Shown here in pieces: positions 1 through 11,669 of a DNA stretch of 64,000 bases. The notes under the pieces were generated by a model. The model was not told the origin of the DNA and searched no databases. It saw only the letters and a program-made list of their open reading frames with translations. The stretch comes from Terfezia claveryi (lineage: Eukaryota; Ascomycota; Pezizomycetes; Pezizales; Pezizaceae): contig WHUX01000011.1 in NCBI GenBank assembly GCA_015179025.1, positions 248,001 through 312,000 of the forward strand. The letters are read 5' to 3'. The position numbers and the translations under genes were made by a program. Position 1 is the first letter of the stretch. Every line of letters starts with the position of its first letter.

Positions 1-2901
1 CAAGATCAACAGGCACAGCACACAAAAAGAACGGCGTAGTGCTGCCAGAGACAGTCTCTGATTCCGTGGACAGACAGATGGATGCTGAGCAGATGGATAT
101 TGACGTTGAGGATATCCCACTAGCGAGGCTTGTCAAGGATGTTTCTCCTGCCCAGTCCCGGGGGAAACGGAAGGCAAGGAAGCCAGCCATCAAGGCTCAG
201 GAAAGTGACGAAGAGGTTGTGCCAAAGGTTTGTTTTCAGGCCGTACCATACCTATCTTGAAGGGTTGGGCTTAACAATATATTTAGGGTAAACGACAAAA
301 AGTAACGACGAATGGAAAGGCCAAGAAGGCCGTTGACGACTCTGATGAAGATGATATACCGCTGGCGAAGCAGAGAGCAGCAGCCCCTAAACGAGTCACC
401 AAAACTGTTGTTACTACTGAAAACTACTCTACCGACTCAGATGAACTCATGGTAAAGAAGCTTACTGCTGAAAAGCACGAGATCGAGAAGAAGGCAGAGG
501 AGACTGCAAAGAAACTCAGGGCGGAGGATGCACAAAAAAAAAAGACTGCTGTTCCTGCCGCTGCTGCTAAAAGGAAGATTATGAAGGAGGAACCAGAGTC
601 CGACAATGACATACCTATAAAGGCTAAGAGGGTTGCGAAGAAGACGAATGGAGTCGAGAAGGAGGAGGAGTCAGACGACGAACCTCTCCTCAAGAAGCCA
701 GCAGCTAAAAGGGCAGCCCCGAAGAAGACAACAGCCTCAGTAAAAGTAGAGGAGCAGAAGCCTGCTGCCAAGGCCAAAGGAGGGAAGACAAAGGAGGAGG
801 AGAGTCCCCAAGAGGAGGAAGAAGGAGAGGATGATGACGAATTTAAATGGTGGGAAATGGAGAAGAACGATGGAAGCGTCAAATGGAAGACCTTGGAACA
901 TAATGGTGTTGTATTCCCTCCACCATATGAACCTCTGCCACGCAACGTCAAGTTGAAGTATGATGGTGTTCCAGTGACCCTTCCTCTAGAAGCAGAGGAA
1001 GTTGCAGGTTTCTTCGGGGCGATGTTACATAATTCGCCTGTAAATACTGAAAATCCACGTTTCGTGGCCAATTTTTTTAAAGACTTTCAAGACATAACCA
1101 GGAAGAAGGGTGGTGCAAAGAACGATGCTGGGAAGGTGAGATATTATGATTTACAATCCACGGCTTTCATTGACCATACTAACATTCTGTCAACAGAGGG
1201 TTGATATCAAAACTTTCGAGAAGTGCGATTTCGAGGACATCTGGAATTATTATGAACAGAAGCGTATCGACAAGAAGAACATGTCTCAGGCAGACAAGAA
1301 GGCATTAAAAGCCGAGAGAGATAGCCTTGAAGAACCCTATCTGTATTGCTATCTTGACGGGCGGAAGGAAAAAGTCGGCAACTTCAGGATCGAACCTCCT
1401 GGACTTTTTAGAGGTCGTGGTGAACATCCCAAGACAGGAATGTTCAAAACACGAGTCCAGCCAGAGCAGGTCACTATAAATATTGGGAAAGGTGCTAAAG
1501 TACCTGAACCGCCTGAAGGACACAAATGGGCTGCTGTCGTCCACGATCCAACTGTTACATGGCTGGCAACATGGAAGGAAAACATCAATGGCAACATCAA
1601 ATATGTAATGTTAGCTGCTACCTCGTCTGTCAAGGGTATGAGTGACTTCGCAAAATTTGAGAAAGCGCGGGAGCTCAAAAAGCATATCGACAAAATTCGC
1701 AATGATTACGAGAAGGAGTTGCGAGCAAAGCTGATGGAGGTCCGCCAACGCGCTACCGCGATGTATCTCATCGACAGATTTGCCCTCAGAGCGGGGAATG
1801 AGAAGGGTGAGGAAGAGGCTGACACGGTCGGTTGTTGCTCTTTGCGATTCGAACATGTCACCTTAGAGCTACCGAACAAAGTCACGTTCGATTTCTTGGG
1901 TAAAGACTCTATCAGATATGTGAACACAGTTGCGGTGGAGGCCCAGGTGTTTAAGAATCTGAAAATTTTTAAGAAAGAGCCGAAGCGTGATGGAGACAAG
2001 CTTTTCGATCGTCTCACTACCACGGATCTCAACAAGCATCTCCAGAGTTACATGCCCGGGCTCAGTGCTAAGGTTTTCCGTACCTACAATGCATCCTGGA
2101 CTATGCAGCAAGAGCTTGCAAAGTTGGACAATACCGGAACTGTAGCTGAAAAGCAGGTTCAATACAATGCCGCCAACAGAGCAGTTGCTATCCTTTGTAA
2201 TCATCAACGTTCAGTTACCAAGGGTCATGAAACGTCAATGGAGAGGACTGAGAATAGGCTCAAGGGCATGAAGTACCAAAAGATGCGCCTAAAGAAGATG
2301 ATGCTCGCCCTGGAACCGAAACTTAGGAAGAAAGATCCAGAGTTTTTTGCTGCGGACCCCGATATTGACGGAGAATGGATCAAGGAACACCAGGAATGGC
2401 TCGTCCAGCAAGAACGGGAGAAGATTGAGAAGAAGTTCAAGAGGGAGAATGAGAAGTTAGTGGCCGAAGGGGAGAAGGAGCTTAAAGCAAGTATGCTTAA
2501 GGAGCGCTTGAAGGAGTCGGACGAGTTATCCAAGAAGTTCAAGCAGGAAAACAAGACCGGGAAGGTTGAGCCGGGTAAGGGCGCAACAGTTGAGAAGTTG
2601 GAAAACAATGTGAAGAAGCTTGAAGAGAGGATTCAAGCTTTGGAGGTGCAAATGAGGGATAAGGAAGACAACAAGACTGTTGCCTTGGGAACATCTAAGC
2701 TCGTGAGTTCATCGAAAGGCCCTATCATCCGAGAGTTGAATATTAACGAGTTTGATATTAATATAGAATTATATTGACCCTCGGTTGACTGTGATGTTCT
2801 GCAAGAAGTTCGATGTTCCACTCGAGCGAGTCTTCCCTAAAACTCTCCGCGAGAAGTTCAAGTGGGCTATTGAGTCTGCGGATGAGAACTGGGAATTCTA
2901 A
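1..2901 (+). CDS. TOP1: DNA topoisomerase I (type IB), 5' partial
   Basis: Relaxes supercoils by a transient 3'-phosphotyrosyl nick; nuclear. The reading frame is open from the window edge, so the 5' end is missing. I read exons 1-227, 287-1135, 1197-2702 and 2767-2901, with introns of 59, 61 and 64 nt. The N-terminal part is Lys/Glu-rich and acidic, as usual. The core follows ('KWWEME', '[11 protein letters not shown]', and 'AILCNHQR' with the active-site His), then a coiled-coil linker. The last intron falls one codon before the catalytic tyrosine: the join gives '[12 protein letters not shown]', and the protein ends '[13 protein letters not shown]'. Without that splice the frame stops at 2777 and loses the active-site Tyr. 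Identification is firm; the true start lies outside the window. Confidence 0.96.
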
Positions 2902-5787
2902 AGTCCTCTTCTCTATTTCTCTATTGTTCATATTCTCTTGGGCGGATAGATCCCCTCGTTCTTCGCGGTGGAAAGAGCAGGTCTTGTAGGCGGCAAGAGG
3001 TGCTTTTGCTTTTCCTTTTTTTTCCCCTGATGTTTGGTTTGACCTTTCTAAGCCTTCCGGCCATCTGTCCTATTTGACGTGCCCATCCCTTACCAGGTGG
3101 GGATGCAAGGACATCCTGTTCTTCTCTAACTGTTCTTTCTATTGGCCAGTTTGTTTTGTTGTGTGAAGATTGGATCCCCTTCTTTGATATATATTTCGAA
3201 TTTACTATTTTTTTGTGACTCGATTAGGGAGGGGATGGCAGTCTTTTTTTTTATCTTCCTAGAGCTTCAGAACCCTCCAATATCAACTTTTCCAAGACCC
3301 CAATTGTTACAATTATGGGGCCCGGTGGTGTTTAGGTAGGCGGAGCTCCCCCCTCTTTTATTTTTTTTTTGGGGGGGGCACGATGGATGTGGCTGTGGCA
3401 AATATATAGTTTTTCTTCTCTTGATATTGTTGTCTAGAATCAACTGTTTATCTCTTCTCTCTCCATTTCCATCTCTCATATCCTACTCTGCCTAAACTTC
3501 TCTGGCGGGCTAATTTCTCTTTTTCGTTCCGTGTTTTTCCGGGCTAAGACTCGAAATGTATTTGTATGCAGCCCATGCGCAGGCTTGCAGATAGCTATAG
3601 CTATTGGTTACTTGAAATGAATGTAGGAATCAAATGAGTTGAGAATTACTTGACATTAACCCCCCACCAAACACTCCGGAAATCTCCATTTGTCAACTTC
3701 CTCCTCATTCCCACTTTCACTCCCCAATCGTTTTTCTTACAGCTTCAAATACTATCTCTCTATGTAAGTAACAGAAGACCATGAAAAACCGACCCAACAG
3801 CCCAGATGAAACGTAGACAAAATGAAGATCACCAAGAGGAGAATAAGAAACCCGCACCAAGCACCAACGCCAATGGCCATAAAGACATATAATGTTTGAG
3901 TGCAATCTCCTTTTAGAAGCCGTTGGCCTCTCTGCACGGCACAACATCATTGTTACCAACATTGACATCATATTTCATCATGACCTAGCCCCGTCAGCAG
4001 CTGTCTTCGCTTTCCATAGATTATTTCTGCAGTTGTGAGTAGAGCAACTGGTGCAAATTTGGGGGATAAAAGTTATGTTGCCAGTTTTTTTTTATTTTTA
4101 TTTTTATTTTTATTTATTTTTTTCCAGTTTTCCCTACAGCAAACAAATTTTCGTTTTTTTTTCTTGTGTTGCAATCTGATTCTCAATACTTCGCAAGCAC
4201 ATGGCAGTGCCCTTTGAAGTTTTTATTTCTGCATATGCCTTGAGTTCTCCCACCTGGTTGCGTCCCTGCGAATGTTTCGTCTTTTTGGTTTGATTGATAC
4301 TCTCTCCCACCATGGGCTCCCCTCATAAGGCCCGAGTTATTGTCAAAGCTAAAGAAGGGGGGGTATTGGCCCCAGTAGGTTGTAGAGAATCAATAAACAT
4401 GAGTAAGTAGTGTAGAATGGAGATCCATTCTGATGTTGCTGGAGAGGATACAGTTCAAACCTCTCACTTCTTGCATCTACGGGCCCAGCCCTAGCACTGT
4501 TGCATACTTTATAGAAAAATCAAGTCGGCAGGCATGACTTGGTTTATTATTATATTGTAACCCTTAGAAATCCTCGGCAACCAGCTCATCTAGCCATGAA
4601 AGAGGGGTGAGGGTTGTCCCCCCCTTTTCCTTGCACGTGTTCGTTTCCGTTGAGTATCTATGTTAATTGAAGCATAGTTTAATTGACATATAACTGGTAT
4701 CCGTAATAGTGTGTACCTTATGTTGGCGGGTTAGTTGCCCGTCATCGGTTCAGGCTTTTAAATGTATAACTTCCATTCTCTTCCACACCCCGTGCCCGTG
4801 CTTCTCCCCCCCCCCCCCCCCCCCAACCTATATTCTAATCATTAGGCTTGGGAACCATTGATATTGAGATTAAACAGTAACCTGTACTGTACATACCTAA
4901 TAGATACCCTTGGGGTTAATTATGGTGGATTATATGTATATGTGACACTTTGGCAGTTAACTTCGTCCAGCACCATACCTAAATCACTAAGTCAGTTGAC
5001 TCCAATTGTCGTAATAACTAACCTTCCTGGCATAAAATATATAGTTCCACCATCCAGTGCAGGATAAGTGAGGCTGATGCAAAACCGAATAATGGGCCGG
5101 ATATCCAATAAGGAAGGGTGAACTTGTGGATTGCTGGTGTTGTTCCACACCAATTGATACTTGGTTCTGTATGGCGTGGTGTGATTGGGGGGCAACTCAC
5201 TCTCACACTTAACGCCCACCCAAACCTACAATAACTCAGCACATAAAGAGTAGTAGAAGTAAGTTATTTCCCAACTTCTCTTTGCAGAGTACTAATGAGC
5301 TTATAGCTATGATAAGTATGATAAACACAAAAAAAAATGATTAACTGCACTTCACTTCAAGACCAAGAAACAAAGGGCAAAAAAAGGGACTGCAGAAAAG
5401 TAAACCAAGATCAAAACACTTAGTAAAAAAAAAAGCATACCACACAAGGCAAATAAATAGGAATTCTCAAACAAAAGCAAAATGTTTTGCAACCTCCAAC
5501 CCCACCCCACCCCAGCCATCCATCAATCCATACATAGCGAGTACAAGTTGTACTCAATCGTACCTTCTCATTTTTATATATCCTCCCAAACAGCAACAAC
5601 GATAACGAAAATAGTAAGCAACTCTGCATCATCATCATTGGTCGGTCATGAGTGTGCTTCAGCTTCAGTCAAAGCCAGTACATAGACAGACAGAACCACA
5701 TCCACAAACTCTCGCCTCAGCCACCTAACCCAAATCAATCTAGTAAGTCGTAGTAGGAAAGAGACACATATAAACACTCTTTCACCT
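2902..5787. other. intergenic, no gene seen
   Basis: TOP1 and the PWWP gene converge here. The stretch holds T-rich runs (an ATTTTT-type microsatellite near 4086-4125) and a run of 19 C at 4806-4824. Short ORFs in both orientations show no domain, no splice logic and no recognisable composition. I see no RNA gene. Confidence 0.6.
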
Positions 5788-7971
5788 TTACGCCTCATCT
5801 CCTCCCATCTTCTCGTCTCCATCACCATCCTTCTCCCCTTCTGCCTTCACCTTCTCTACACTGTTATCTTCATTCTTCACCACTTCAGTCTTGCCCTCCT
5901 CCACATCATCTTTCTTCCCCTCCACATGCACGTCCTTCATCTCCTCATCTTTATCCTCTGCCGCTGCTCCATTCGTCGGCTTTTCCTTCTCCTCTTCCTT
6001 TACTGGCTCCTTCTCCTTGGGATGCTCCTCCTCCGGCTCCGCTGCAAGTAGAGCGTTGACTTTCTCAAGTAACGCGATGGCTCGTTCACGGATGTGGTAT
6101 GTTTCGTCGGCAGGGATTGTGCCAAGCTTAGTAATCATTTTGAGGACCTTGTTGATTTTAGTTTCCTATGCGAAAGGGAGTATTAGCTTGAATTATCTTC
6201 TAAGGCGAGCAAACAAACAACTTACCTTGATAATACCCACATCCAACCCATCCATTCCCTCCATGCTTTCCAGTGAGGTCAGATGCCCCGCCAAAGTTGG
6301 CATCTCGTCCCCACTAGGAACATGGTCCCTCGTCAAGAACCCCTTTTGTAGTCGGTGCCTGATGTATAAGATCTCCTTATGCCTCCTTGACCTCGCCTGT
6401 TCTGGAGTCTCTTCCTCCTTCGCGGGTGCGGTAGCTTCCTCAGCTGGCTCCTCAACCTCTGTTTTTTCAGTTACAGGGGCAGCAACTTTCTTCTTGTGAG
6501 ATTTCTTGGGAGCCGGGGTAGGCACAGGAGAGGCATCTTCGGCTTCGGATTCGGCAACGGGAGCGGCCTCATCTTCCTCGTCGTCTGACGCTGGGGCTTT
6601 CTTCGAGCCGCGCTTGGATTTCGTTGTTGAAGCAGTGGCCTTCTTTGCTGATGCCTTTGTCTTGGTAGTGGTAGTAGGGGTTTTTGTCTTCGACGAACCG
6701 TTGACAACTTTCTCTTTCGCAGGAGTCTTGGGGGTTTTGGCTGTTGATTTTGGAGTTTTGACCTTCGTGGCTTTTGCTGTACTAGCGCGTCGAGGGGTTT
6801 TTGTAGGCTAAACGTCGAATATGATACGCGGGTTAGTCTATGAATGTGGATGACAATGGAGAATTAAAACTTGCCTTGTCACTGTCTTCATCCTCACTAT
6901 CCTCAGTCTTCTTCCTCTTGGTGCCCTTTTTCTTTGGTGCCTTGACGGGTTGCTCCTCCTCCTCTGCTTGGTCGGCTTCTTCCTCCCCCCCTTCCCCCCC
7001 CTCACCTTCCTCCTCTACCTCCTCATCGCCCTCATCGTCCTCGTCGACAGCCATTGGGCCCTGTGTAAATACTTCCCGGACCTCCTCCATTGTCATACCC
7101 ACCTTAGCAACCTCGTAAGCATAAATGAGATCCTTCTTTCTGCCTTTTGCAACGAAAGACTTGATTGAATCCTTAGTGAGGGGCTCAAGGTCACTAATTG
7201 GAGCGTAGGAACTGTAAAGGTCATAGTTAGAGCACGTGTCCTAGAAGCTTATAGCATCAGAGACATAACTTACAATTCCAAGAGGTTGTGGAGATACGCA
7301 ACGGGATACGCCCCCCTCACCACATCTTCCGCTTTCGCCTTCAACTTGCCTGGTCTTGCCTTCATCAAATCAGGCTTCAACTCGGCAATCTCGTCCGACA
7401 GGACGACTGCGGGCCATGGTGGGTAACCCTTAAGTTTGTGAAGAACCAAATCCTCAGGCTGATACACCTTCGGTTTCTCAGCCTTCTTGGCCTTAGCTGG
7501 AGTCGAGCTATTATCCTTTTCCTTGAGATTGGCCACAGACTTACGCCGAGAAGGCGTCTTGGTCTCTGCAGCACTCTTCTTCTTATGTGACTTTTTTGCC
7601 GGGGTAGCGGTAGTAGTAGCCTCCTCCTGTTCCTCGTCCCCTTCCTGTGGCTTGTCTGTATTCTCCTCGTCCTTCTCCACATCGTCCTTCTTGGTGGGAG
7701 ACGCCGACGCCTTCTCCTCCTTCTCCTCCTTCTCCTCTTTCTCCTCCTTCTCCTCCTTCTTCTCAGGCATATCCTCATCTAGAGCCTCGCCTGCTTCGTC
7801 ACCAGACTTCATCTCAACATCTTCCTCGTCGTCTCTTGTCGCGCTCTTGTCACCCGCGTTTGCATCTTTCGCTGATGAAGTCGCGACGACAGTAGTCGCG
7901 TCATGCTCCTCCGCTACAGCAGGAGCAGGGCTCTCGGCAGATCGAGTCGGAGATGGCGCGTCGCCGGCCAT
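5788..7971 (-). CDS. PWWP-domain chromatin protein with LEDGF/IBD-like C-terminal domain
   Basis: Probable nuclear chromatin reader. Exons on the minus strand: 7971-7274, 7211-6875, 6807-6226, 6165-5788, giving 664 residues. The N-terminus is Glu/Lys-rich with EEK repeats. A PWWP domain lies at about 169-250 ('LVLHKLKGYPPWPAVV', then 'YPVAYLHNLLEF' completed across intron 1). A basic/acidic linker follows, then a helical domain at about 489-580 ('MITKLGTIPADE', 'IRERAIALLEKV') that resembles the TFIIS-N/integrase-binding domain of LEDGF and HDGFL2. PWWP domains generally bind methylated H3K36 on nucleosomes; IBD-like domains dock transcription partners. Yeast and fission yeast Pdp3 proteins are possible relatives. 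Intron 2 (6808-6874) uses a GC donor (AAG|GCAAGT). The tail is Glu/Lys-rich again. Domain content is firm; orthology is not. Confidence 0.85.
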
Positions 7972-9278
7972 TGTTTCAAGTCAATTGGGGGAGTAATAAT
8001 GGGTTTTAGAGAGACTCGGACGTTAAACGCGTTGCGTTGCCGAAAAATTCGACGGGGAGGTAAAAATTCGTGCAGTGGGCAGTGGGATATGGTGTGATGT
8101 GTGATAAAGGGTAGATTGTTGACTGTGCGAAAGGAGTGAAGAAGGTTTTCTGGGTTGGCTTCGATAGGTGACAAGGGTGAAGGAAAAGATGCCCACGGTA
8201 TGCAGTATGCGCAGGCGGAGAGGCAGCCGCAAATTTTGGTGATAATATGGGGGGGGGGGGATGCCGGGCAAGTTGGTAAAGCACGTACAGTAACAGTACA
8301 GTAGGTACCTACGGGAGAGGCTGCTCCAGTGCCGATTATTATTGCACATCTGAGTTGGTAGCGCAGGAGGCAAAATGCGGACATGCAGTATGCAAGTATG
8401 GCATACGCAAGTCCTCCAACTTACGCGTAAGGCGCAAAACAAAACATGGAGGGCAACGGAAGTTGTCATCGTGCATACAGAGCTGCCAAGGTACATACAT
8501 ACCTGCATACCTGCTCCATAACCTGGCTGGCTGCTTCATTTACCTGGCTGCTGCTCCAGTGACAAACGGTTTGCCCTACGGTATTTGCCCTATTATTTGC
8601 CCTCTTTGCCCAGTTGAGCAAAAGTAGCATCCCATATGCATTTCCAAGTTCCTGCGGCGGGGGGGTATCGATCGGCAGGTTTTCTTGATGGAAAGACTCG
8701 ATCGACAACATATTATGGAATTCCTCCGCTACCGTAGGGAAGTGCCCGGCGGGGTTATAGGGTTCGGGCTGTCCTTCAATTGCACCTACATGCCGGAGGC
8801 GAGGAGGCGAGTCGGCAAGCTACTGTATGTTCTCCTCTCATATCCTTGTACGGTACCTATGCCATGATTTGAACTATGTACGGAGTACTGTACCAATTGT
8901 CACATTGGGCAGATCAAGCATGTGTTTCTGAGACAAGTGCTTGCCCCCCCCCCCCCCCTCCCCCACATACTCTTTTTGAGTATTGGCTTATTTCAAGGTT
9001 TACCGCAAGTTGAGCGTTTCAGGTACATCCGATAGGCAAAAGAAACTGAGGTAAAACAAGTTGTTTACAGGACTCCCTTCAGCGAGGTCTGCAGAAACAA
9101 TTGAAGGTCACTCATCTATCAAAAGTTGTTTACTATTGAATAATCGAAGTCGAGAGCTCCAGACTAGCTTGAGGCCCTCACTTGTTGAGTCCTCGGAACA
9201 TCCGCTTCAAGTAAATCTCAAAAATCTCAAACGTTTTCCTCAAGAGCCAGCACAGCGGCCAGCTCTCAATGAAAAATT
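7972..9278. other. intergenic, promoter side of the PWWP gene
   Basis: Upstream region of the PWWP gene, running to the 3' end of the U2 gene. It contains short direct repeats (GCTCCAGTG twice, tandem TTTGCCCT units near 8570-8610), a G10 run near 8250, a 15-C run at 8944-8958 and ACGGAGTAC near 8880. ORFs here look random. Confidence 0.5.
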
Positions 9279-9463
9279 CGCGGCACTTGGAGGCAGTGTA
9301 ATACCAAGGCCACTGTGGATCGGACTGTAGGCAAGGCCCAGGGAGCCCAATCCGACTGACAAAAATAAGATTAATCAACAAACGTCTCGCATGGAGACAT
9401 TTCAGAGATTAAACTGAAAAGAACAGATACTACACTTGATCTAAGCCAAAAGGCAAAGAGAGT
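9279..9463 (-). ncRNA. U2 spliceosomal snRNA
   Basis: The minus strand from about 9463 reads CTCTTTGCCTTTTGGCTTAG, then ATCAAGTGTAGTATCTGTTC, then TTTTCAGTTTAATCTCTGAAA. These are the U2 5' end, the GUAGUA branch-site recognition region and stem IIa. A Sm site (ATTTTTG) is at about 9360-9366. The 3' hairpin loop (CTTGGTATTACACTGCCTCC) matches the stem IV loop bound by U2B''. Length is about 185 nt. The 5' end is uncertain by a few bases and the 3' end by about ten. Confidence 0.95.
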
Positions 9464-9495
9464 AACGAGAGAAGAGGGGTGAGGGGAATGAAGGC

Positions 9496-9503
9496 CTTAT
9501 ATA
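9496..9503 (-). promoter_or_regulatory. TATA box of the U2 snRNA gene
   Basis: The minus strand reads CTATATAAGG, about 33-40 nt upstream of the inferred U2 5' end. The spacing suits a TATA element. Confidence 0.6.
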
Positions 9504-9633
9504 GCTTTCTCGAGGGGTTGCCAAGGATTCTGTCAAGCCCGCTATCTCATTTTATGTATGCTTGGAATACCTAAGTGACGTCGTTTTCAGAATTATGCAA
9601 GCGTTGTCACCAACTCAAGCACGAGACTAAGTA

Positions 9634-10147
9634 CCCTTGCAAGCCTACTAGTGAGCAGCCACCGTCTAGTGCACATCCCTGCAAACCCCCTTGCAACAGC
9701 GTTTCCAGCCACACTCGTGATATATCATGAGCATAGTGATTCCGGCTAAATGCATAGCCATGGAAAAGAGTACGCTCTACAACATGGTTATGCTCATATC
9801 CCACCAAGGTCAACCAAAGACTCAATATTCCCCTTTCCAATATGACCTCCCCGAAGAGCCACCCCCACCCCCTCAACGCCTGTTATAGGCCGGGTATCCA
9901 GCAGGAGAGCTTATGACGACTAGAAGGCCATTTCCTGGTATCTATATTCATGTCAAAACAGCCTCTAGGGCAGCAGCCCCTAATATGACTAAACGGTATA
10001 CAGGCAACAACAATGCTCCAAAATGAACATTTTCAGAATTAACTAATTTACTTTATTTATGGTAGTCTGAACTCTCGACCCCCTCCCCTCTGCAACCTTT
10101 CCCTCTATAGCATTCTCAATCACTACGGATAGGTTTTCAATAGTTTT
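9634..10147 (+). repeat. left inverted arm of the TA-flanked element
   Basis: Begins CCCTTGCAAGCC. It is near-identical in reverse complement to 10895-11408, including the stretch GTTATAGGCCGGGTATCCAG, and divergence rises beyond about 10090. Confidence 0.85.
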
Positions 10148-10579
10148 GGAACCTCCAATACCCCCCTTCAAGGACCCCCCCCAATATCTACGCTCTCTCT
10201 CTACTCCCTCTATAGGCCGAATATTGCACGAATAGGCCCATAACTACTAGGAGACCTCTACCTAGCATCTGTTGCTGCTGGTGCTGAAGGTGGAATGTGC
10301 AAAATGGCAAAACTAGAGGTCCCAATTTACGGTACTAATTTCCCCAAATAATTACTTCTGAGAGCTCTATTATGCCTCTCCTCTATCCACCTCATCTAAC
10401 TTGAAGCTCTCCTCCAGAGCATCCTCAGTACCACCGCTCTGCTAGTATCCTACGCTAAGTGCACGGTTACTATAAGGATTTAAAATGCCTCAAGAAAGGC
10501 CAGTATCAAAGCGACCATAATATAATTTCTCGATCGAGACTAATAATGTGGGGGTAGAAATTATAGTGCAATCCTTTTC

Positions 10580-10750
10580 ATGAGTTAAGTGCTAGATTGG
10601 ATGCTAGGTTGAGTATAAGGTTGGACTGCATACTAGGTTGGATACTAGGTTGGACATTAAATGGGATGCTAGGCTAGATCTTTAGACTGACACTAGACTG
10701 ACGCTGGAGTAGATATTGGAAATCTAGGGCAGCTAGGTTAGAAAGGTTGG
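10580..10750. repeat. degenerate tandem repeats of a CTAGGTTGGA-like unit
   Basis: In the centre of the inverted-repeat element, units such as GCTAGATTGGAT, GCTAGGTTGAGT, TACTAGGTTGGAT and GATGCTAGGCTAGAT follow one another at roughly 12-16 nt. Function unknown. Confidence 0.55.
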
Positions 10751-10894
10751 AATCTAGGTCGATCGTGAGCATATAGTTGCTGTGAGCAGGTTAAAACAAC
10801 CCTGGAGGAGGCCGGCAAACCCTCTAGATCGAAGTGATTCATGAAGGCCAAAGGCGGGTATTGGTAGTCCGAATATATAAATATTGGAGCTTCT

Positions 10895-11408
10895 AAAGCT
10901 ATTGGCGACCTCCCCGTAGTGCTTGAGAATGCTGTAGAGGGGAATTTGCAGAGAGAGGGGGGGTTGAGAGTTCAGACTACCATAAATAAAGTAAATTAGT
11001 TAATTCTGAAAATGTTCATTTTGGAGCATTGTTGTTGCCTGTATACCGTTTAGTCATATTAGGGGCTGCTGCCCTAGAGGCTGTTTTGACATGAATATAG
11101 GTACCAGGAAATGGCCTTCTAGTTGTCATAGGCTCTCCTGCTGGATACCCGGCCTATAACAGGCGTTGAGGGGGTGGGGGTGGCTCTTCGGGGAGGTCAT
11201 ATTGGAAAGGGGAATATTGAGTCTTCGGTTGACCTTGGTGGGATATGAGCATAACCATGTTGTAGAGCGTACTCTTTTCCATGGCTATGCATTTAGCCGG
11301 AATCACTATGCTCATGATATATCACGAGTGTGGCTGGAAACGCTGTTGCAAGGGGGTTTGCAGGGATGTGCACTAGACGGTGGCTGCTCACTAGTAGGCT
11401 TGCAAGGG
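10895..11408 (-). repeat. right inverted arm of the TA-flanked element
   Basis: Reverse-complement copy of 9634-10147, ending GGCTTGCAAGGG before TA. Confidence 0.85.
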
Positions 11409-11669
11409 TACCGGTAGCTCGTACCAAGGTTAATATTTTTGTGAGCACCTGACAACGCCAAGTAACTCCCAAGCGTCAACAGACTCAAAAATTACGATGC
11501 TAGCACGAGACCATCTTCATTCCCCTTCCCCCAAGGTAACCAAGGTAACCTCGAACAATTCTGCGAATACCCAACTATCTAGTAGGTGCCGCACAGTGTA
11601 GTTAATTCCACAGCTAACATCGCTAGTAGGAATCAAACATCAATCTCAGTTGAGCTGTAGCAAACCGCA

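Larger units (their letters stand above)
9634..11408. mobile_element. TA-flanked element with ~0.5-kb terminal inverted repeats, non-autonomous
   Basis: The left end CCCTTGCAAGCCTACTAG recurs inverted at the right end, and both outer ends abut TA (9632-9633 and 11409-11410). This suggests a Tc1/mariner-type target duplication. The arms (about 9634-10147 and 10895-11408) match closely for some 450 bp, then decay inward. The differences I noticed at the start of the arms are transitions. The same 80-odd-residue ORF appears in each arm only because the arms are inverted copies. The centre has no transposase-like ORF and carries short degenerate direct repeats. The base outside each TA (g...c) makes the flank GTAC, so the exact boundary is slightly ambiguous. 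Confidence 0.8.

Noticed and set aside
7487..7996. 169-codon Ser-rich plus-strand ORF
   Set aside because: Antisense of the Glu/Lys-rich N-terminus of the PWWP gene.
4806..8958. Long C runs (4806-4824, 8944-8958)
   Set aside because: Simple homopolymers in intergenic DNA; length may be unreliable and nothing else is attached to them.
9607..9876. 89-codon ORF and its copy at 11166-11417 as a conserved protein family
   Set aside because: They are the two inverted arms of one element; similarity is explained by the repeat.
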